Assembly: GCA_003024785.1 (NCBI GenBank)
Contig: PUQB01000054.1
Location: forward strand, 715,291 to 779,290
Length of the DNA stretch: 64,000 nt
Direction: 5' to 3'
Origin: Selaginella tamariscina
Taxonomy: Eukaryota > Streptophyta > Lycopodiopsida > Selaginellales > Selaginellaceae
The number at the start of each line of letters is the position of its first letter. The stretch's first letter is position 1. The notes under the pieces were generated by a model. That model was not told the DNA's origin and ran no database searches. It saw only the letters and a list, made by a program, of their open reading frames with translations. The translations under genes were made by a program, and so were the position numbers. Positions 1 to 11,810 of this stretch are shown here, piece by piece.

Positions 1-589
1 TCTAGCTAATAATAAAGTTTAATGTATTTTTATTGCATTTTATGATATTCTTATAATATTTTATATTATTAATGATATAGAAACACATGCACACATGCAA
101 TTTGAAATCCTATGGCGTTTCCCACTTATCCTTAGTAAACATAAATTATGTAAAATTCTTAATAATGCAAGTAAATTATATCTTCACATGTCCTTAGCAT
201 GAATTTAATAAATGCATTTAAGAAAAAATATTTAAAGAAATTGCTTCTCACTAGAGTTTGCATATCTTTATATATACTTAATTATTACAATTTAGGATAC
301 AGGATCCCATTTATAATTTTCTTAACTTATTGCATAAATTAAGTAGTGCTTAGGTGGTTGGAACCACAAACACATTATAATTTAATTATATTTTTAAATT
401 AGTAATTTATAAGTGGTTTTTAAATAAGTTATTCTTTTCATAATATTTAATTTAATAAATTTTATTAATATTAATCATTAATAACTCAACCACAGCAAGT
501 ATGTGCAATGTGATCTAAAGAGCTAGTTATAAACATTAATTAATAATGGAAACAATGCTAACAATGTATATAATAACCAATATTTTATT
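1..589. other. AT-rich flank without genes
   Basis: No coding sequence seen. The first 50 bases are an imperfect reverse complement of 28318-28366, the stretch just right of the chromovirus's right LTR, so a small inverted copy of that boundary lies here. The rest is simple AT-rich DNA. Confidence 0.6.
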
Positions 590-1250
590 CTTTGTTTTAA
601 AGTAAAATTGAAGTTTTAATGTAAAAATTTGTGTTGCCACAATTATATTTCATTCAACTACTCAAAAAAATATATATAGTTTTTTATTTTAATAAATAAG
701 GTAACCTTCGTTGAATAATCAATAAATTTGATTGGTAAGAGTATATGTGATATAAAATGATTATTTAACTTTGTAAATAACATTGTTAACCTTATTAATG
801 ATAAGAAATAATCCCAGATGTTAACAATTTAATTTATTATATATTAGATTAATCAATTTTAAGATTAAGACAATTATCAATTAGAAAAATAAGAATAACA
901 TAATATTATCAATAACATCTCCCTAATCTTAAACACAATGTTAAGGATAAGTCAACTTTTTTTTAATATGACAAATACAGTTAAGATAAATGTGAATATG
1001 TAAATATTGACTTATTAAGAAATATATTAAGTTATTATATATGAATTTTATAATGACCAAAAGTTTGACACCATTATTTTATTAATATTTATTAAAATAT
1101 CAAAAGTATTACTTTAAAATTTAAATAGTATACTAAGTTTGATGAATGGTATCTACATAATAGCCTAAGAAGAGTTTGTATTTATTATTTAAAAGCTTGA
1201 ACAATTGTTTTTAAATTTTAAATAATAAATTAAAATTCATGTATTAAAAA

Positions 1251-1665
1251 GGAAAAATATCCCTGAAATTTATGATATTTACATATATATTCCCAGAAGT
1301 TTTATTTTATATATATACTCCTGAAACTTCAATTTAAAACTTCATAAATTTTAAAATTAAAAATTTTTAAAAATGTAATTAATAATAATTCCAAAATACA
1401 ACCTATTAAACATATAAATCACAATATAATATATTTATTTTAAAAAATATTTTATTTTTTCTATGATAATTTTTTATATTTAATATTTAATTATTTCATT
1501 CGCAATATATTATGAATTGAAAATTATTTTTAATTAATATTGTTATTTTAAAAGTCAAAATATTATGATAATTTATAACTTTTAAAAGGGTATATATGTA
1601 AATATAAAACTTCTAAATGTATATATGTAAATATAATAAATTTCAGGATATAAATATAATTTTCC
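1251..1665. mobile_element. Non-autonomous MITE-like element with 9-bp TSD
   Basis: The element starts GGAAAAATATCCCTGAAAT and ends with the rough reverse complement of it. It is flanked by a perfect 9-bp direct repeat, TATTAAAAA, at 1242-1250 and 1666-1674. Nine-base target duplications with short inverted ends and no coding capacity fit Mutator-type MITEs. A related copy lies at the matching place in the second segment (about 29070-29526), so this insertion predates the duplication. Confidence 0.7.
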
Positions 1666-2837
1666 TATTAAAAAATTATATAATTGAAACATCTCTTCTA
1701 CTATTAAATTCAAAATTTCATTACTTATGAAAATCTTGGTGCATGAAAAAAATAAATACATTTCAAAGAACTTATTCATCACAATTAAAATTAACTTAAA
1801 TCCGTTAAAATTTAATTTAATTTTATTATGGACTAATGAGTTTGAATATTCATAAGACTCATCATAAGTCTTCCAAATAATTTATATATGCCACAAATAA
1901 GATATATATTAATTTTTTAATATCAAACTTATAAAGAAAGTATCTTTTTATTTCTAAATTAAAAGAATAATATAAAATAGTTTAATATGAAAATTATATT
2001 ATATATGCTACATTTAGTTACACATTATTAATTTATAAATTAAAAAATAATAATTTTAAAATTAAAATTAATAATCATATAATAATAATGAGATTTTCAT
2101 AATCAATTATAAATCCCATTACTAATTAATGAATTAATGAATTCACTATGTTACTATGTTATTATTGCCCCGTAGTGCAATAGTATTTTTGTTCCATTAA
2201 GTATCACTGTATTGCCCTCTGGGTCGTTTAATACCCATACCTATGCCCAACCGAGATGGAATTAATCTCTATTCGCACCGGACAGCCATCGATCTATACC
2301 TGTCCCATACCGACATCTCATTATATTAAATCTTAATATTTATTATTAATAAATTAATTAATACTTAGTCTTCATTTATTAATTAATATTTATTATATAT
2401 AGTCATGTTAATTGGTTTGTGTTTCCTAACCAATACTAAATATATGTTATTAAATGTGGTCAATGAGACCTCAGCTGTACTGTGATATTGTTATGGCTGT
2501 ATTGCAAAATTCATGAATATATATTCCTCAGCAACTTTGTGTTTGGTCCAAGCGTGCACACACACATATAGGTCGTAATGTTCTAAGTAAACCAAACACA
2601 TGTTAGTTTCTAAACTAATTTATAAATATATTTTAAACTATTCAAAGTTGGTCCAATGTCGTATTCTATACGTACACGCACGTGTATGTTCTTTGTTAAA
2701 AGGAGACGATGTTCAGAGAAGTTTGACTAGCGTGGTGTGCACGCTACTCTTCTTTAATGTATACTCACCAAATTCATCATTTCATAGTTAGCCATATTTG
2801 CATAAGATTCTTCAGAATATACTGCACACTCTGTGGA

Positions 2838-3020
2838 ATGGGGTCACAAGTTCATGCAGAGAGCGGACAGAGCGAGGAGAAAGCTGAGGTGTCTTGTTTT
2901 GGTTGGAGGTCAAAACCAAAGGAGAACAAGCCACAGGAGAAAGAGGTGAAAAAGAAGCGGAAGAATGAAGCACCCATAGTTGTTAATTACAACTCAGCAC
3001 AGCGGCACTCTTTATTATAA
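2838..3020 (+). CDS. Small basic protein, type A (copy 1), unknown function
   Basis: A 60-residue ORF starting MGSQVHAESGQ, with a central SCFGWRSK, a Lys/Glu-rich stretch and a C-terminal tail ending QRHSLL. I do not recognise the family. Reality is supported by a near-identical copy at 31077 (first 26 residues identical, differences mainly in the Lys-rich part, plus one in-frame Phe indel) and by the paralogous type B ORFs, which share MG[S/A]QVHA, the CF[G/S]WR core and the HSLL end. There is no membrane segment or signal peptide. The N-terminal MG is suggestive, but residue 6 is His, so it is not a canonical myristoylation site. The ATG is chosen because conservation begins there. In copy 1 the TATA region (about 2755-2765) is altered compared with copy 2. 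Confidence 0.6.
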   Translation: MGSQVHAESGQSEEKAEVSCFGWRSKPKENKPQEKEVKKKRKNEAPIVVNYNSAQRHSLL

Positions 3021-3638
3021 AGGAGGGTTTTGTATAAAGGACCATAAATACATGAAAATTATTTATACTTGCTATGGGATTTTTACATCTGTGTGTGCGT
3101 GTGCGTGTGCGTGTGTAAATATAGATTTGCAACCCAAAAACTTGACCTCTAATGTTTTTAGCTTTAATAAACAGGTTATCTTTGAATAACATATTAACAA
3201 ACTTATGCATTGCCCCAGTGAAAAACAAAAGAGAGAGAAAGAGAAAATGTTCTAATATTGATATTAGATTGTGCTTTTATAATATAAAATATTTTATGCT
3301 TAAGTTTGAACTTAAAAATAATATTATTGATAATTCATAATAGCTCTACTTTTCATGTTTTTATGTTGCTCTGGTTCATACTTAATATAGGTTGTCAATT
3401 ATTTTAACTTTAATAATGTTTTAGTTTAACTCTGTTGAACTTGAAGAGGTAGAGTTTGTGATTTAATGTGTATGTGTGAGAATAGTATATTATATTTTCA
3501 AGGTTTTGTTATATAAATACTTTGTTTTAATAAGTTCGGTGGATAACTTTGTCCGTAATAGACAATCAAATTTCAATATTGTTATTGCTATAGTATGTAA
3601 AACGTTATTAATTTACTCATGTAACATAATTTATTTTA

Positions 3639-3879
3639 GGGAAAATTACCTTGAAATTTATTATATTGTGATATATATGTTTAATAGGTTGTATTTTGGA
3701 CTTAAAGATAATAAAATAAAAATTAATTATAAATTTTTATTAATTTCTCAAAAGTGTTTTTTAATTTTGAAATTTATGAAGTTTTAAATTGAAGTTTAAA
3801 GGTATATATGTAAATATAAAACTTCTAAGGATATATATGTATATAGGATAAATTTCAGGGATATAAATATAATTTTTCC
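3639..3879. mobile_element. Young MITE-like insertion, 9-bp TSD, empty site known
   Basis: A 241-bp AT-rich element starting GGGAAAATTACCTTGAAAT and ending with a similar inverted sequence (ATAAATTTCAGGG...TTTTTCC). It is flanked by a perfect 9-bp repeat, TTTATTTTA, at 3630-3638 and 3880-3888. Copy 2 of the segmental duplication has a single TTTATCTTA near 31546-31554 and no element, so this is a filled and empty site pair. Same family as 1251-1665. It has no coding capacity; an ORF across it is an AT-rich chance reading. Confidence 0.8.
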
Positions 3880-4131
3880 TTTATTTTAAAGCTGCAAACG
3901 TGGAAAGCAAACTTTGACTCGAAGAAATTTAGCATATAACACCTGGACTTATAGTGTTAACTTACATTAAGTTAATAAAACTGTATACCAATTTGACAAT
4001 TTATATTAGGAAAGTAAAACCAAGAAAAGAAACGAAAAATCTATAGGTCAGCTGTTTATGTTTAGATACTTAATTACACGGTTTAGTTAAATAAAACTTT
4101 GGGTTGGAGTGGTGCAAGGCACTCTTCCTTC

Positions 4132-4140
4132 TTATATAAC
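4132..4140 (+). promoter_or_regulatory. TATA box of type B gene (copy 1)
   Basis: TTATATAAC about 120 bases before the type B ATG. It follows a conserved block (GCAAGGCACTCTTCCTT) found at all three type B copies, in the right orientation each time (31725 on +, about 30594 on -). Confidence 0.55.
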
Positions 4141-4259
4141 AGGGAGCCCCAATTCAAAATGTGAAAGCATTACACATACATATAAACTTGTGTGTTTTAT
4201 TCATCGATTGAATCGAATTATATACATTTCCTGTGTGAATTCTTTCTAATAGTTCAGCA

Positions 4260-4472
4260 ATGGGGGCACAAGTTCATGCATCTGAGGAAGCCATGGAAGT
4301 TGGTAGCAGTGAGAAGGTAAAAATGTCTTGTTTTTCTTGGAGGCGAGCACCAAAAACAGAACAAGCCGGAGAAGAAAGAGATTAAAGAAGAGGAAAAGAA
4401 GCAGAAGACGAAGAAGGAAGCACCTATTGTATTGATTATTTCTATGCCGCACATCCTCACTCGTTGTTATAG
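4260..4472 (+). pseudogene. Small protein, type B (copy 1), frameshifted
   Basis: The reading starts MGAQVHASEEAMEVG, then SCFSWRRAPK. Here copy 1 has one extra A in an A-run (CCAAAAACAG against CCAAAACAG in the other copies), and the frame stops after 41 codons at 4383-4385. The downstream DNA still encodes the conserved tail (EAPIV...AAHPHSLL, stop 4470-4472) in another frame. All three type B copies in the window have a different single- or double-base indel, all in A-rich runs. This is either independent decay or uncorrected sequencing error. Function unknown. Confidence 0.6.
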
Positions 4473-7400
4473 TGGATAGCATATCAAGTTCAAGAGCAGA
4501 GTTCATTCTAGCAGGATTCTCCCCTGTTTTCAGTTTAAAACTTCAATCGGGATGAGAGATCTGTTGCAGAGGAGACCAAAGCTGCCCAGGAGAAGAATGT
4601 CAGATACAGTTTCCTTCGACAACCAGGGACATAGTGAAAATTAGTAAAATCTCACTTCCACGTTTTCTATTTCTATGCGTCTGCACGTTTATATCAATGG
4701 ATTAATAATTAATTAAATTATTAAGGAGAATATTCAGAAACATTTGAAGCTTTATATGAATATGTTATTTTTTATATATTTTAAGCTTATATAATATATA
4801 TTTTATTAAATATTCATGTTTAGATTACTAAAGGGTTCTGCTAGTCGAGCGATCTCAAATTTCATCATTAACACGTCTCTGTATATCATAGTATATATTA
4901 TTATGCACGATGCATGACGCAAATATAAACATGTATCATTGAACATGCAACCGCGATGTTTATGTGTGAAATACCATATATACATAATATTTACTGAGTT
5001 ATAAAATGATTTTGTAAACTGAGTAAAACATTAATGACTTAGTTTGCCTTTAGGTAAGTTATTGGTGAAGAATGGATAATATATAGTAAATTTTATATTT
5101 TTTTATAACTATTGAGTTAAATCTTAACTGTTAATACATCATATTATGTTAATAGTTATAAAAAATACAATTAGTTATAAAAAAATCTTAATGTTAATAT
5201 CATTAAATTATGAAATTAAATTTTCTTGAAATAGCAAAATTTTGATGATTTTTTATGACTACCGGTTTTATTAGTAATGAATATAGAACATTTTTAAATA
5301 GTATATACTACATCAACACAGTATTTCAAATAGTATAACATAGAAGTTAATACTCACTCTTAATGAGACATAATCTTTTATTAAGAATAATTATATTAAT
5401 CAAAGATTTAGCTTTCTTAGGAAAATTATAATTAAGAATCAAGATGTGTATATATTTTTTAATTCTTATTTTTATTATTTTTTATTTCACTCTAGACCTT
5501 AAGATCATGTTAAAATTCATTCTAGATCAATTTAATCTTAACAAAAAGAATAACAAGAATATTTTGGAGAAAATAATATTAATATCAAGGGCTGTATATA
5601 TTTATGTACTTGCATATGTATATAAAGAATATATAAACACTATTATTTAACAATTCGTAATACTTGCATTGACATAGAACATTATATAAAAAAGAAACTT
5701 TATAAATATCAATAGTTTTTAAGTTATAAAAATTTTAATGTTAATTTTATAAGCTAATTATAAATATTAAAAGATTTATGAAAATATACACACATATACA
5801 CATGCCTTGGCTTACATATGTTGATTAAGCTCTTTTTAACACCACCTTTATTGATCTTTCATATGCTTTGTTTTAGATTTTTTTATATTTATATTTTAAA
5901 TCAAGGTTTTAGCCAAACTAAAGTGCAAGTTAGATTGCAAGGTTTGTAAGCACATTAATTTTCTTTTTCTCCATTTATTTCATGATTTTTCTTCTTCTTC
6001 ATATTCTAAATTTTAATCATTATTATAATACAAGGTTTGTAAGCTTATTTTTAATTTATTTATTTCATATTTTATTTTCTGAAGACAAGGTGATTTATGA
6101 AAGTTTTTAATATCTTCTTGTTGATGTTCTTTTCTATTTTTAAATATTTACTTTTTGTCAATAAGAAATGATTCATAATCATAAATTTATCTATCAATTG
6201 TTTATTTATTATATATGGTTTATTCTGATTGTTTTTTCTTTCTTAGTTTATAAATTTAATTGTTATAATGGTTTATTCTAATTGTTTTTTTCTTTCTTAA
6301 TTTATAAATTTAATTGTTATATATGGTTTATTCTGATTATTTTTTCTTTCTTTTGGCATATACTTCATCAAAGTTAATTAAGTAGATAATTTACATGTTA
6401 CCTAAAGGTATAAAGGGTTATAAGTGGGTGAAGACTGAAATAATGAATATGTTGTTAGTTTGTACATATTCAATTATTTATATTTAGATAAATTTATTAA
6501 TTAAATAATAATTTCACTAAATTATAAAACATAATTAAATAATAATTATAATTAAAAATATTTAATAAAAACCCATTGAACAAAGAGTTAAAACCTATGC
6601 TTTGGAGGGTCCATTTGTGGCCACTTACTAACATGGCATAAAACCTTGCTAAAGTAGAAAGATAAGTGATTTGTGTAACACTTAAATTTTTGTGATCAAA
6701 CCATATTTAATCATTCTCATTCAAATTCTATATACAAAGGAAAAATCATTTCACACTATATAAACTTTCATTTCCTTATCAATTTTGAGGAATTTAATCA
6801 TTAAGGAAACTAGTTTCACATTAATTTTTTTTCTTTTTTTAAAATAAGAAAATTTAAATTTTTTCTTTGTTTACTTGGACAATGTCAATACACAATCTTT
6901 TAATTATAAATAAGGGTTGGTGAGAACCCATAACACTTAATTATTTTTTATATAATGGTGTAAATCAAATTCATTTGCATCACTTAATTATTCCTTTATA
7001 TAATAGTATAAGTTAAACTCATTTGCATCACTTAATTATTCTTTTATATAATGATATAACTTAAACTCATTTGCATCACTTAATTATTTTAAATTAAGGA
7101 AAAAAAATTAAGGGCAATGGAAATGAGTTTTTACCCTTTTATAATGTATTTACTATTAGAATAACATTCATACTTGTCTTAAGATTCACATAATAATATA
7201 TATATAAATCACATTAGACATTCATAATAATTTAATATAGTTATTAATGTAATAGGTTATACTTATTATACCATATTTTATTGTACCTTAATCTAACATA
7301 ATATATAGAAATTAACTTTACTTTTGTTATTTTAAAACTTTTTAATTTATTTATATTAAATTAAAGAATTTCAAGGTAAATTAAATGCATTACTGTAATT

Positions 7401-7782
7401 AGCACAACAACATTTTATAGTATGTTATATTGGAACTTAATTTTGTTAAAGTATAAATCATGTTTTAAAATTTATTAAAAGGAATACAAAGTTATACCAT
7501 ATCACGTATAATACTAAAATTTATTATATTAATAATACTGATGTGATTAGTTAATAATTAAAAGTATATAATTATTATTAAAATCATTATATATACATAT
7601 GTAAACTAGTGATTTTATATAAAATTTATATTGTAATATAACTAGATGATCAATATAACGAAAAAAAATATTTATTAACATATGAATTTAGCTTAATATA
7701 CTAAAATGGATTATTTGTTAATGTCTTAATATTAATAACCTATAATATATATGTTACATAAATTTACAAAACAACATTCTTA
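4473..7782. other. AT-rich spacer of the duplicated segment
   Basis: Only AT-rich DNA, matching 32057-36047. Short imperfect repeats occur, for example TTCTGATTGTTTTTTCTTTC-like units around 6220-6350 and a repeated cacttaattattcctttatataatg unit at about 6930-7090. I see no gene. Confidence 0.5.
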
Positions 7783-7998
7783 TGTCAAGCCACGATCCAG
7801 AAATAAAGAAGTGAGCAGGATTTCGAGAACAAGAAGTTTGACTCAGAAGCAGACAAGAAGCAGCACAGAGAGTAGACATGAACTAGGAACCAGGAACAAG
7901 ACAAGAGCAGGAGGCAAGGAGCAAGACAAGACAAGATTGATCGTAGAAAGACTGGTGTTGATATTAACTGATTGTACAACAATTAGGTCGAAGCTTTT
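7783..7998 (-). repeat. Chromovirus 3' LTR, distal part
   Basis: Matches 27921-28133 of the right LTR base for base with scattered differences, beginning tgtcaagccac. It is interrupted at 7999 by the DNA transposon and resumes at 16632. The small ORF across it is not a gene. Confidence 0.85.
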
Positions 7999-8025
7999 AT
8001 GCATGTTATAACTAAAATGGGCATG
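7999..8025 (+). repeat. Left terminal inverted repeat of the DNA transposon
   Basis: Begins ATGCATGTTATAACTAAA and continues to GGGCATG. It pairs with the reverse complement of 16605-16631, 24 of 27 positions equal. Confidence 0.85.
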
Positions 8026-8430
8026 GCTATAGTCCCATTTCCTAATAATTAGCAATTTTAGCTATTTAATTAGCATTTTCTAATATTAAAGGAATATTCT
8101 TTAGAATATATTTTGAAAACAGAATATTCTTTAAAATATTCTATTTTGTATTCTTAATATAACAATTAAGGAAGAGCATAAGAGGTACATTATATAAATA
8201 TTGATGTTGTTATTAAAATATTAATATTTAAATATAACATTATTAATTAAAAATTTGTAGTAGTAATAATATATATATAAAATCCTATAATAATATAATC
8301 AATCTTCCATATCATGTTTTAAATTTATATAGTTAAGTAAACAATTTGGTACTATTATTAAAGAGTTTATAATAATTATGAATATTAAATATATGATATT
8401 TTATAATTTTGTAATTGCTTTAAGCTTCAG
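8026..8430. other. Subterminal AT-rich part of the DNA transposon
   Basis: AT-rich, no gene seen. It lies between the left inverted repeat and the 3' end of the transposase gene. Confidence 0.5.
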
Positions 8431-10790
8431 AAAACATACATTCCTTGCAATTTTGTTAATCGTGACTTTATCAACACTTCTTGACATCCACCCATATCGA
8501 ATGGATTTAACATTTATAAAACATGCTGGGTCTTTTTGATTGGGAGACCATATTTTCTCTAGGCATCCATTATATCTTTCGCTCTCCTTCTCGTGTCGCC
8601 TTTTTTGTGGTTTGAACCATGCAACCTTAACAATATATTTTTTGTGATTACTTCAGGTGTGTCGATAATTTGACCCATCCAAATAGGTTGATTATATGAT
8701 GCATCTGGAGTAATGAGAACCATCATTAGCTTTTGAAGATCTTGGCAGCAATCAAAGTATGCTTTAGGTTTTTGGTTCCTTTATCCAACAAAGTGTGGGG
8801 TTTGCACTTCCACATCACTACTGGCTTCTATGTCGTCTATGCTCAATGATGTCATTTCAATCTCCTCTCGCCACCTTGTTTTAGGCCAAAAAGGGTGTTG
8901 CAATTCTGTACTTGTGACAGTAGGCCTTTCCAACTCTCGAACAACAGTTCCCAATAGTCAACCACATGCTTATATAGTTCTGAGTAACCAGTTGCCTTAT
9001 CAGAATTCTTTGGCATCGATTTTTGAACCCATGCCACATATTTTTTGACGCCATCAATAATAACCTCTTGTTCCTTGAGCTGGGCACTCAATGAATAGGG
9101 TCTGATTGTCCTTCTGGGAGAAGTGGCTTTCCATTCTCTCCACTTTTGAAGAGCATTAACCCCTCTTTCAGTAACCACTCATACTCTGATGGCCGTAACT
9201 TGTACTGCATAATAGGTATACCATCTCGTATGGAGAAAAAGAATTGTAACGGCACAAGGTGACCAACTAAAGAATCACTCCCCTCTTTTATATACTCCTT
9301 GAGAAATTTTTTGAAGTCTAGCACCTCAGTCACAAGCAAAGCAACAACTTTTTTTGGAGATGCAATTTTCAAAAAGATTCATCATATGCGGTAAGGTAAG
9401 TGCACTTGTCCTTTTTGTAGAGTTGGAGACCTTACTGAAGAACGCATCAATATCTTCATGAGTGTGACCAACCATAAGAAAACTGAGAGTGATTGTTTCA
9501 AACACACCTTTGGCAACAAGCATTGACAAGTATGCTAGCACATATCTAGAAAATAAAAGTAAGTATGAGCTTGAGAAACCCTTAAATAAAATGATTTACC
9601 TATTTTTGTTCTTGCCTGCACAATTATCCATCTGTAAAAGCAAATGACGAGGAAGCTTATTTGATGTTGAGGACACATGTACACTATTTGAGCTAGATCC
9701 CTCCACTGAACCTGAACTCTCAACATGGCCATCTGTTTTTTGTGCAGGTTGCTGACAATGCCTCTCATATTCCCAAGTAGCCTCAAGTGCAGACGTGTTC
9801 ATGAGAGCATTATGTAAAGGTTAAAGGTGTTGTTTCTTCACTTTGAGATCACCGATAGGACTTGTCTGTGAGTGGGCTTCAAGGTTTCTGAAACACATGG
9901 CCAATGACCCAATAGTGAAATTGGAGTCACTAGACCAATGTGGAAGTGAAAAGTGTCCATATGATTCACAACCGTGTCCATGTGTTAGCACACCTGTCAA
10001 TGAAATCGGAAGTTTCATGACATTTCCAAGGCACTTTGGTGTTGCAACGAGCTTTGGAATGCTAGTCTTTGAATGATTCATCTTGTCATGGATCAAGCAC
10101 AGGTACTCTGATGGGTGTGACACAGAAAGCATGCGGTGTGCATAGTACTGAGACCGGCAAGTTTGTTGCGCAATCATGTGGGCCTCCATCTTCTTTTAAT
10201 GGCAGTGATCTCCACCAAGGTTTTTGCACAAGCCTCTGCAGCCTTCAATGATGTACAAGTGTCACACTTGGAAAAGCTAGAGTGTTTTGCAATCTCCACA
10301 TCCTTAAAATAGTATTCCATATGTTGTTGAAGGCACCAGTGCAGATTGCTTGTAGCCCCATCAAGCTGAGGCACTTGTTCACATGTTCACACAACTTCAA
10401 TTGAGTGTAGATCGAAGGCAAAACCTTGAGATTTTCCCTGACCCTTGCATTTGTGGTTCGACATTTGTGAGGCATCTTGTTTGCATTTGCTTCCATAAAA
10501 GCCTTGAGTATCTCTATGGCTGCCATAATGTGAGAGCGGGTTTTGACCAAGCCAATGTTCCCATGTACTGAGGTTCGCGCTCCATCTAACCACTCATCCC
10601 TCCGACGGTAGAACGTGGTCTTTGGGATCCCATATATACTGTACCAAGCTTTGAAGCAGATGGCCACCTTATTAAATACCATGGATGTACTCTGATAACC
10701 TGTGTCCGAAGCCATTCCATCAATACACCCAGTTAGTGCAACATATACAAACTCATGCCTTTGCTTTTGGGTGAGTGTACCTGGAAGCAT
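8430..10790 (-). pseudogene. Transposase-like gene with VGHTHEDID motif, broken
   Basis: Start at ATG 10790 (MLPGTLTQKQRHEFV; a stop lies shortly upstream in frame). The N-terminal part (10245-10790) has a likely helix-turn-helix region (YSIYGIPKTTFYRRRDEW). Then come a Cys pair (SKCDTCTSLK) near 10260 and the core LLLQMDNCAGKNKNR near 9600-9650. A clean GT-AG intron (9546-9599) joins it to YVLAYLSML and VGHTHEDIDAFFS near 9450. The last part to about 8430 is fragmentary. The MDN...GHTHEDID pair with acidic residues is shared with a large eukaryotic family that I believe databases label DUF7869; a transposase role is inferred from its place inside inverted repeats. Several frame changes and stops show this copy is dead. 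Confidence 0.7.
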
Positions 10791-10875
10791 GTTGAAGCAT
10801 CTCCAAAAAAAGTTGTGCTTTGCTTGTGACTAAGGTGCCAGACTTCAAAAAATTCTGCTCAGGGCATTGGCGTCC

Positions 10876-11468
10876 AGCAGGATTAATCCCGCCGCCTAGG
10901 GCCCGAGTGAAGGGCCGGGGCGGCGGGATTAATCCCGCTGCCTTGCGCAATCGGGCGGATTAATCCGCCGCCAAAGGCCTGCCTAAGGGCCTAGGCGGCG
11001 GGATTAATCCCGCCCGATTTCGAGCAGGGAATTGGCGTCCGGCGGGATTAATCCCGCCGCATAGGGACCGAGTGAAGGCCCTGGGCGGCGGGATTAATCC
11101 CGCCGAGCCTTCAATGCCTGTTGGAGGAATGAATCCCACCCTTCCTTTTTTTCTCCATTGGTGAGTCGGACCAATCCCAAACGTTTCTGTCTGAGACGTA
11201 GAAGGTTTACAACATACCAATGGAGAGAACTGGGAAGGGTGGCGAAATTCATTTAACCATCCCTTACATGGTGGGCGAGATTAATCCCGCCTCCTTTCTG
11301 GAGTCACTGAAGGGGTGTGCCAAATAAATCCTGCCCAGTTCTCTCTGAGACCGAGAAGGGTGGCAAGATTAATTCCGCACTCCCGTTCAAGGCCTCCAGA
11401 AAGGTGGCGAGATTAATCCCGCCCACTCTTTCAGGAGGCATTGAAGGGGTGGCGAGATTAATCCCGCC
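10876..11468. repeat. Array of about 13 copies of an 18-bp palindrome
   Basis: Unit GGCGGGATTAATCCCGCC, a perfect palindrome. Copies: 10876-10893, 10922-10939, 10954-10969 (16-bp form GGCGGATTAATCCGCC), 10997-11014, 11041-11058, 11087-11104, 11123-11140 (weak), 11241-11258 (weak), 11274-11291, 11318-11335 (weak), 11362-11379, 11406-11423, 11451-11468. Spacing is irregular (32-118 bases centre to centre). A longer unit is duplicated too: about 10859-10940 resembles 11023-11105. The array lies between the divergent transposase and methylase-like genes, where a shared promoter would be. It is far more GC-rich than the surroundings. ORFs across it are chance readings of the repeats. Confidence 0.9.
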
Positions 11469-11584
11469 GCACCTTCCATGTGAATATATATGTGTATTAG
11501 TATATATAAGTTGCATATCTCATTTTATTTACTTTTATCATCTTATCATAATATTTCGAGTAAAAGCTAGGAAACTATGTAAAA

Positions 11585-11666
11585 CTGTCCAGAGCTCACA
11601 TTTGTGGTGGTTCTAAAACGAAATGTTATCTTTCTTTGCACTAGCACAAATGTGAGCTTTGGACAG
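11585..11666. repeat. 22-bp inverted repeat before the methylase-like gene
   Basis: Arms CTGTCCAGAGCTCACATTTG.. (11585-11606) and its reverse complement (11645-11666), 21 of 22 positions equal, 38-base loop. It lies 145 bases before the ATG of the plus-strand gene. It may be a hairpin or a paired binding site; function unknown. Confidence 0.75.
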
Positions 11667-11810
11667 TTAATTCCGTCTACTTCTCTCTGTGTATTATTTT
11701 TGTATATTCGGGTTTATACAAGTGTGTGTGCGTTTTTATATGATTTGTATTCATAGTGTATTATTTTGCAGAAGGACGATTTAATTAAACAAGGAGATCG
11801 AGTCATTAGT

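Larger units (their letters stand above)
590..7782. repeat. Segmental duplication, copy 1
   Basis: Reading both segments side by side, this stretch matches about 28395-36047 in the same orientation and gene order (type A small gene, then type B). Similarity is uneven: roughly 590-2100 differs at many sites and by indels, while about 4690-5640 is almost identical to 32290-33270. Copy 1 has a MITE (3639-3879) missing from copy 2, and lacks the inverted extra gene present at 30030-30780. Copy 1 ends exactly where the left LTR of the chromovirus begins. I could not compute identity values. Confidence 0.85.

Noticed and set aside
7751..8011. ORF of 86 codons across the left LTR
   Set aside because: It crosses the duplication/LTR boundary and ends inside the DNA transposon; a similar ORF at 27823-28164 is also LTR-derived.
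10753..11220. Minus-strand ORFs rich in GLIPPPR across the palindrome array
   Set aside because: They are translations of the repeat unit itself, without domain or conservation.
10876..11468. CRISPR array
   Set aside because: Units are palindromic with irregular spacers that are partly repeated themselves, in a plant transposon; no cas genes.
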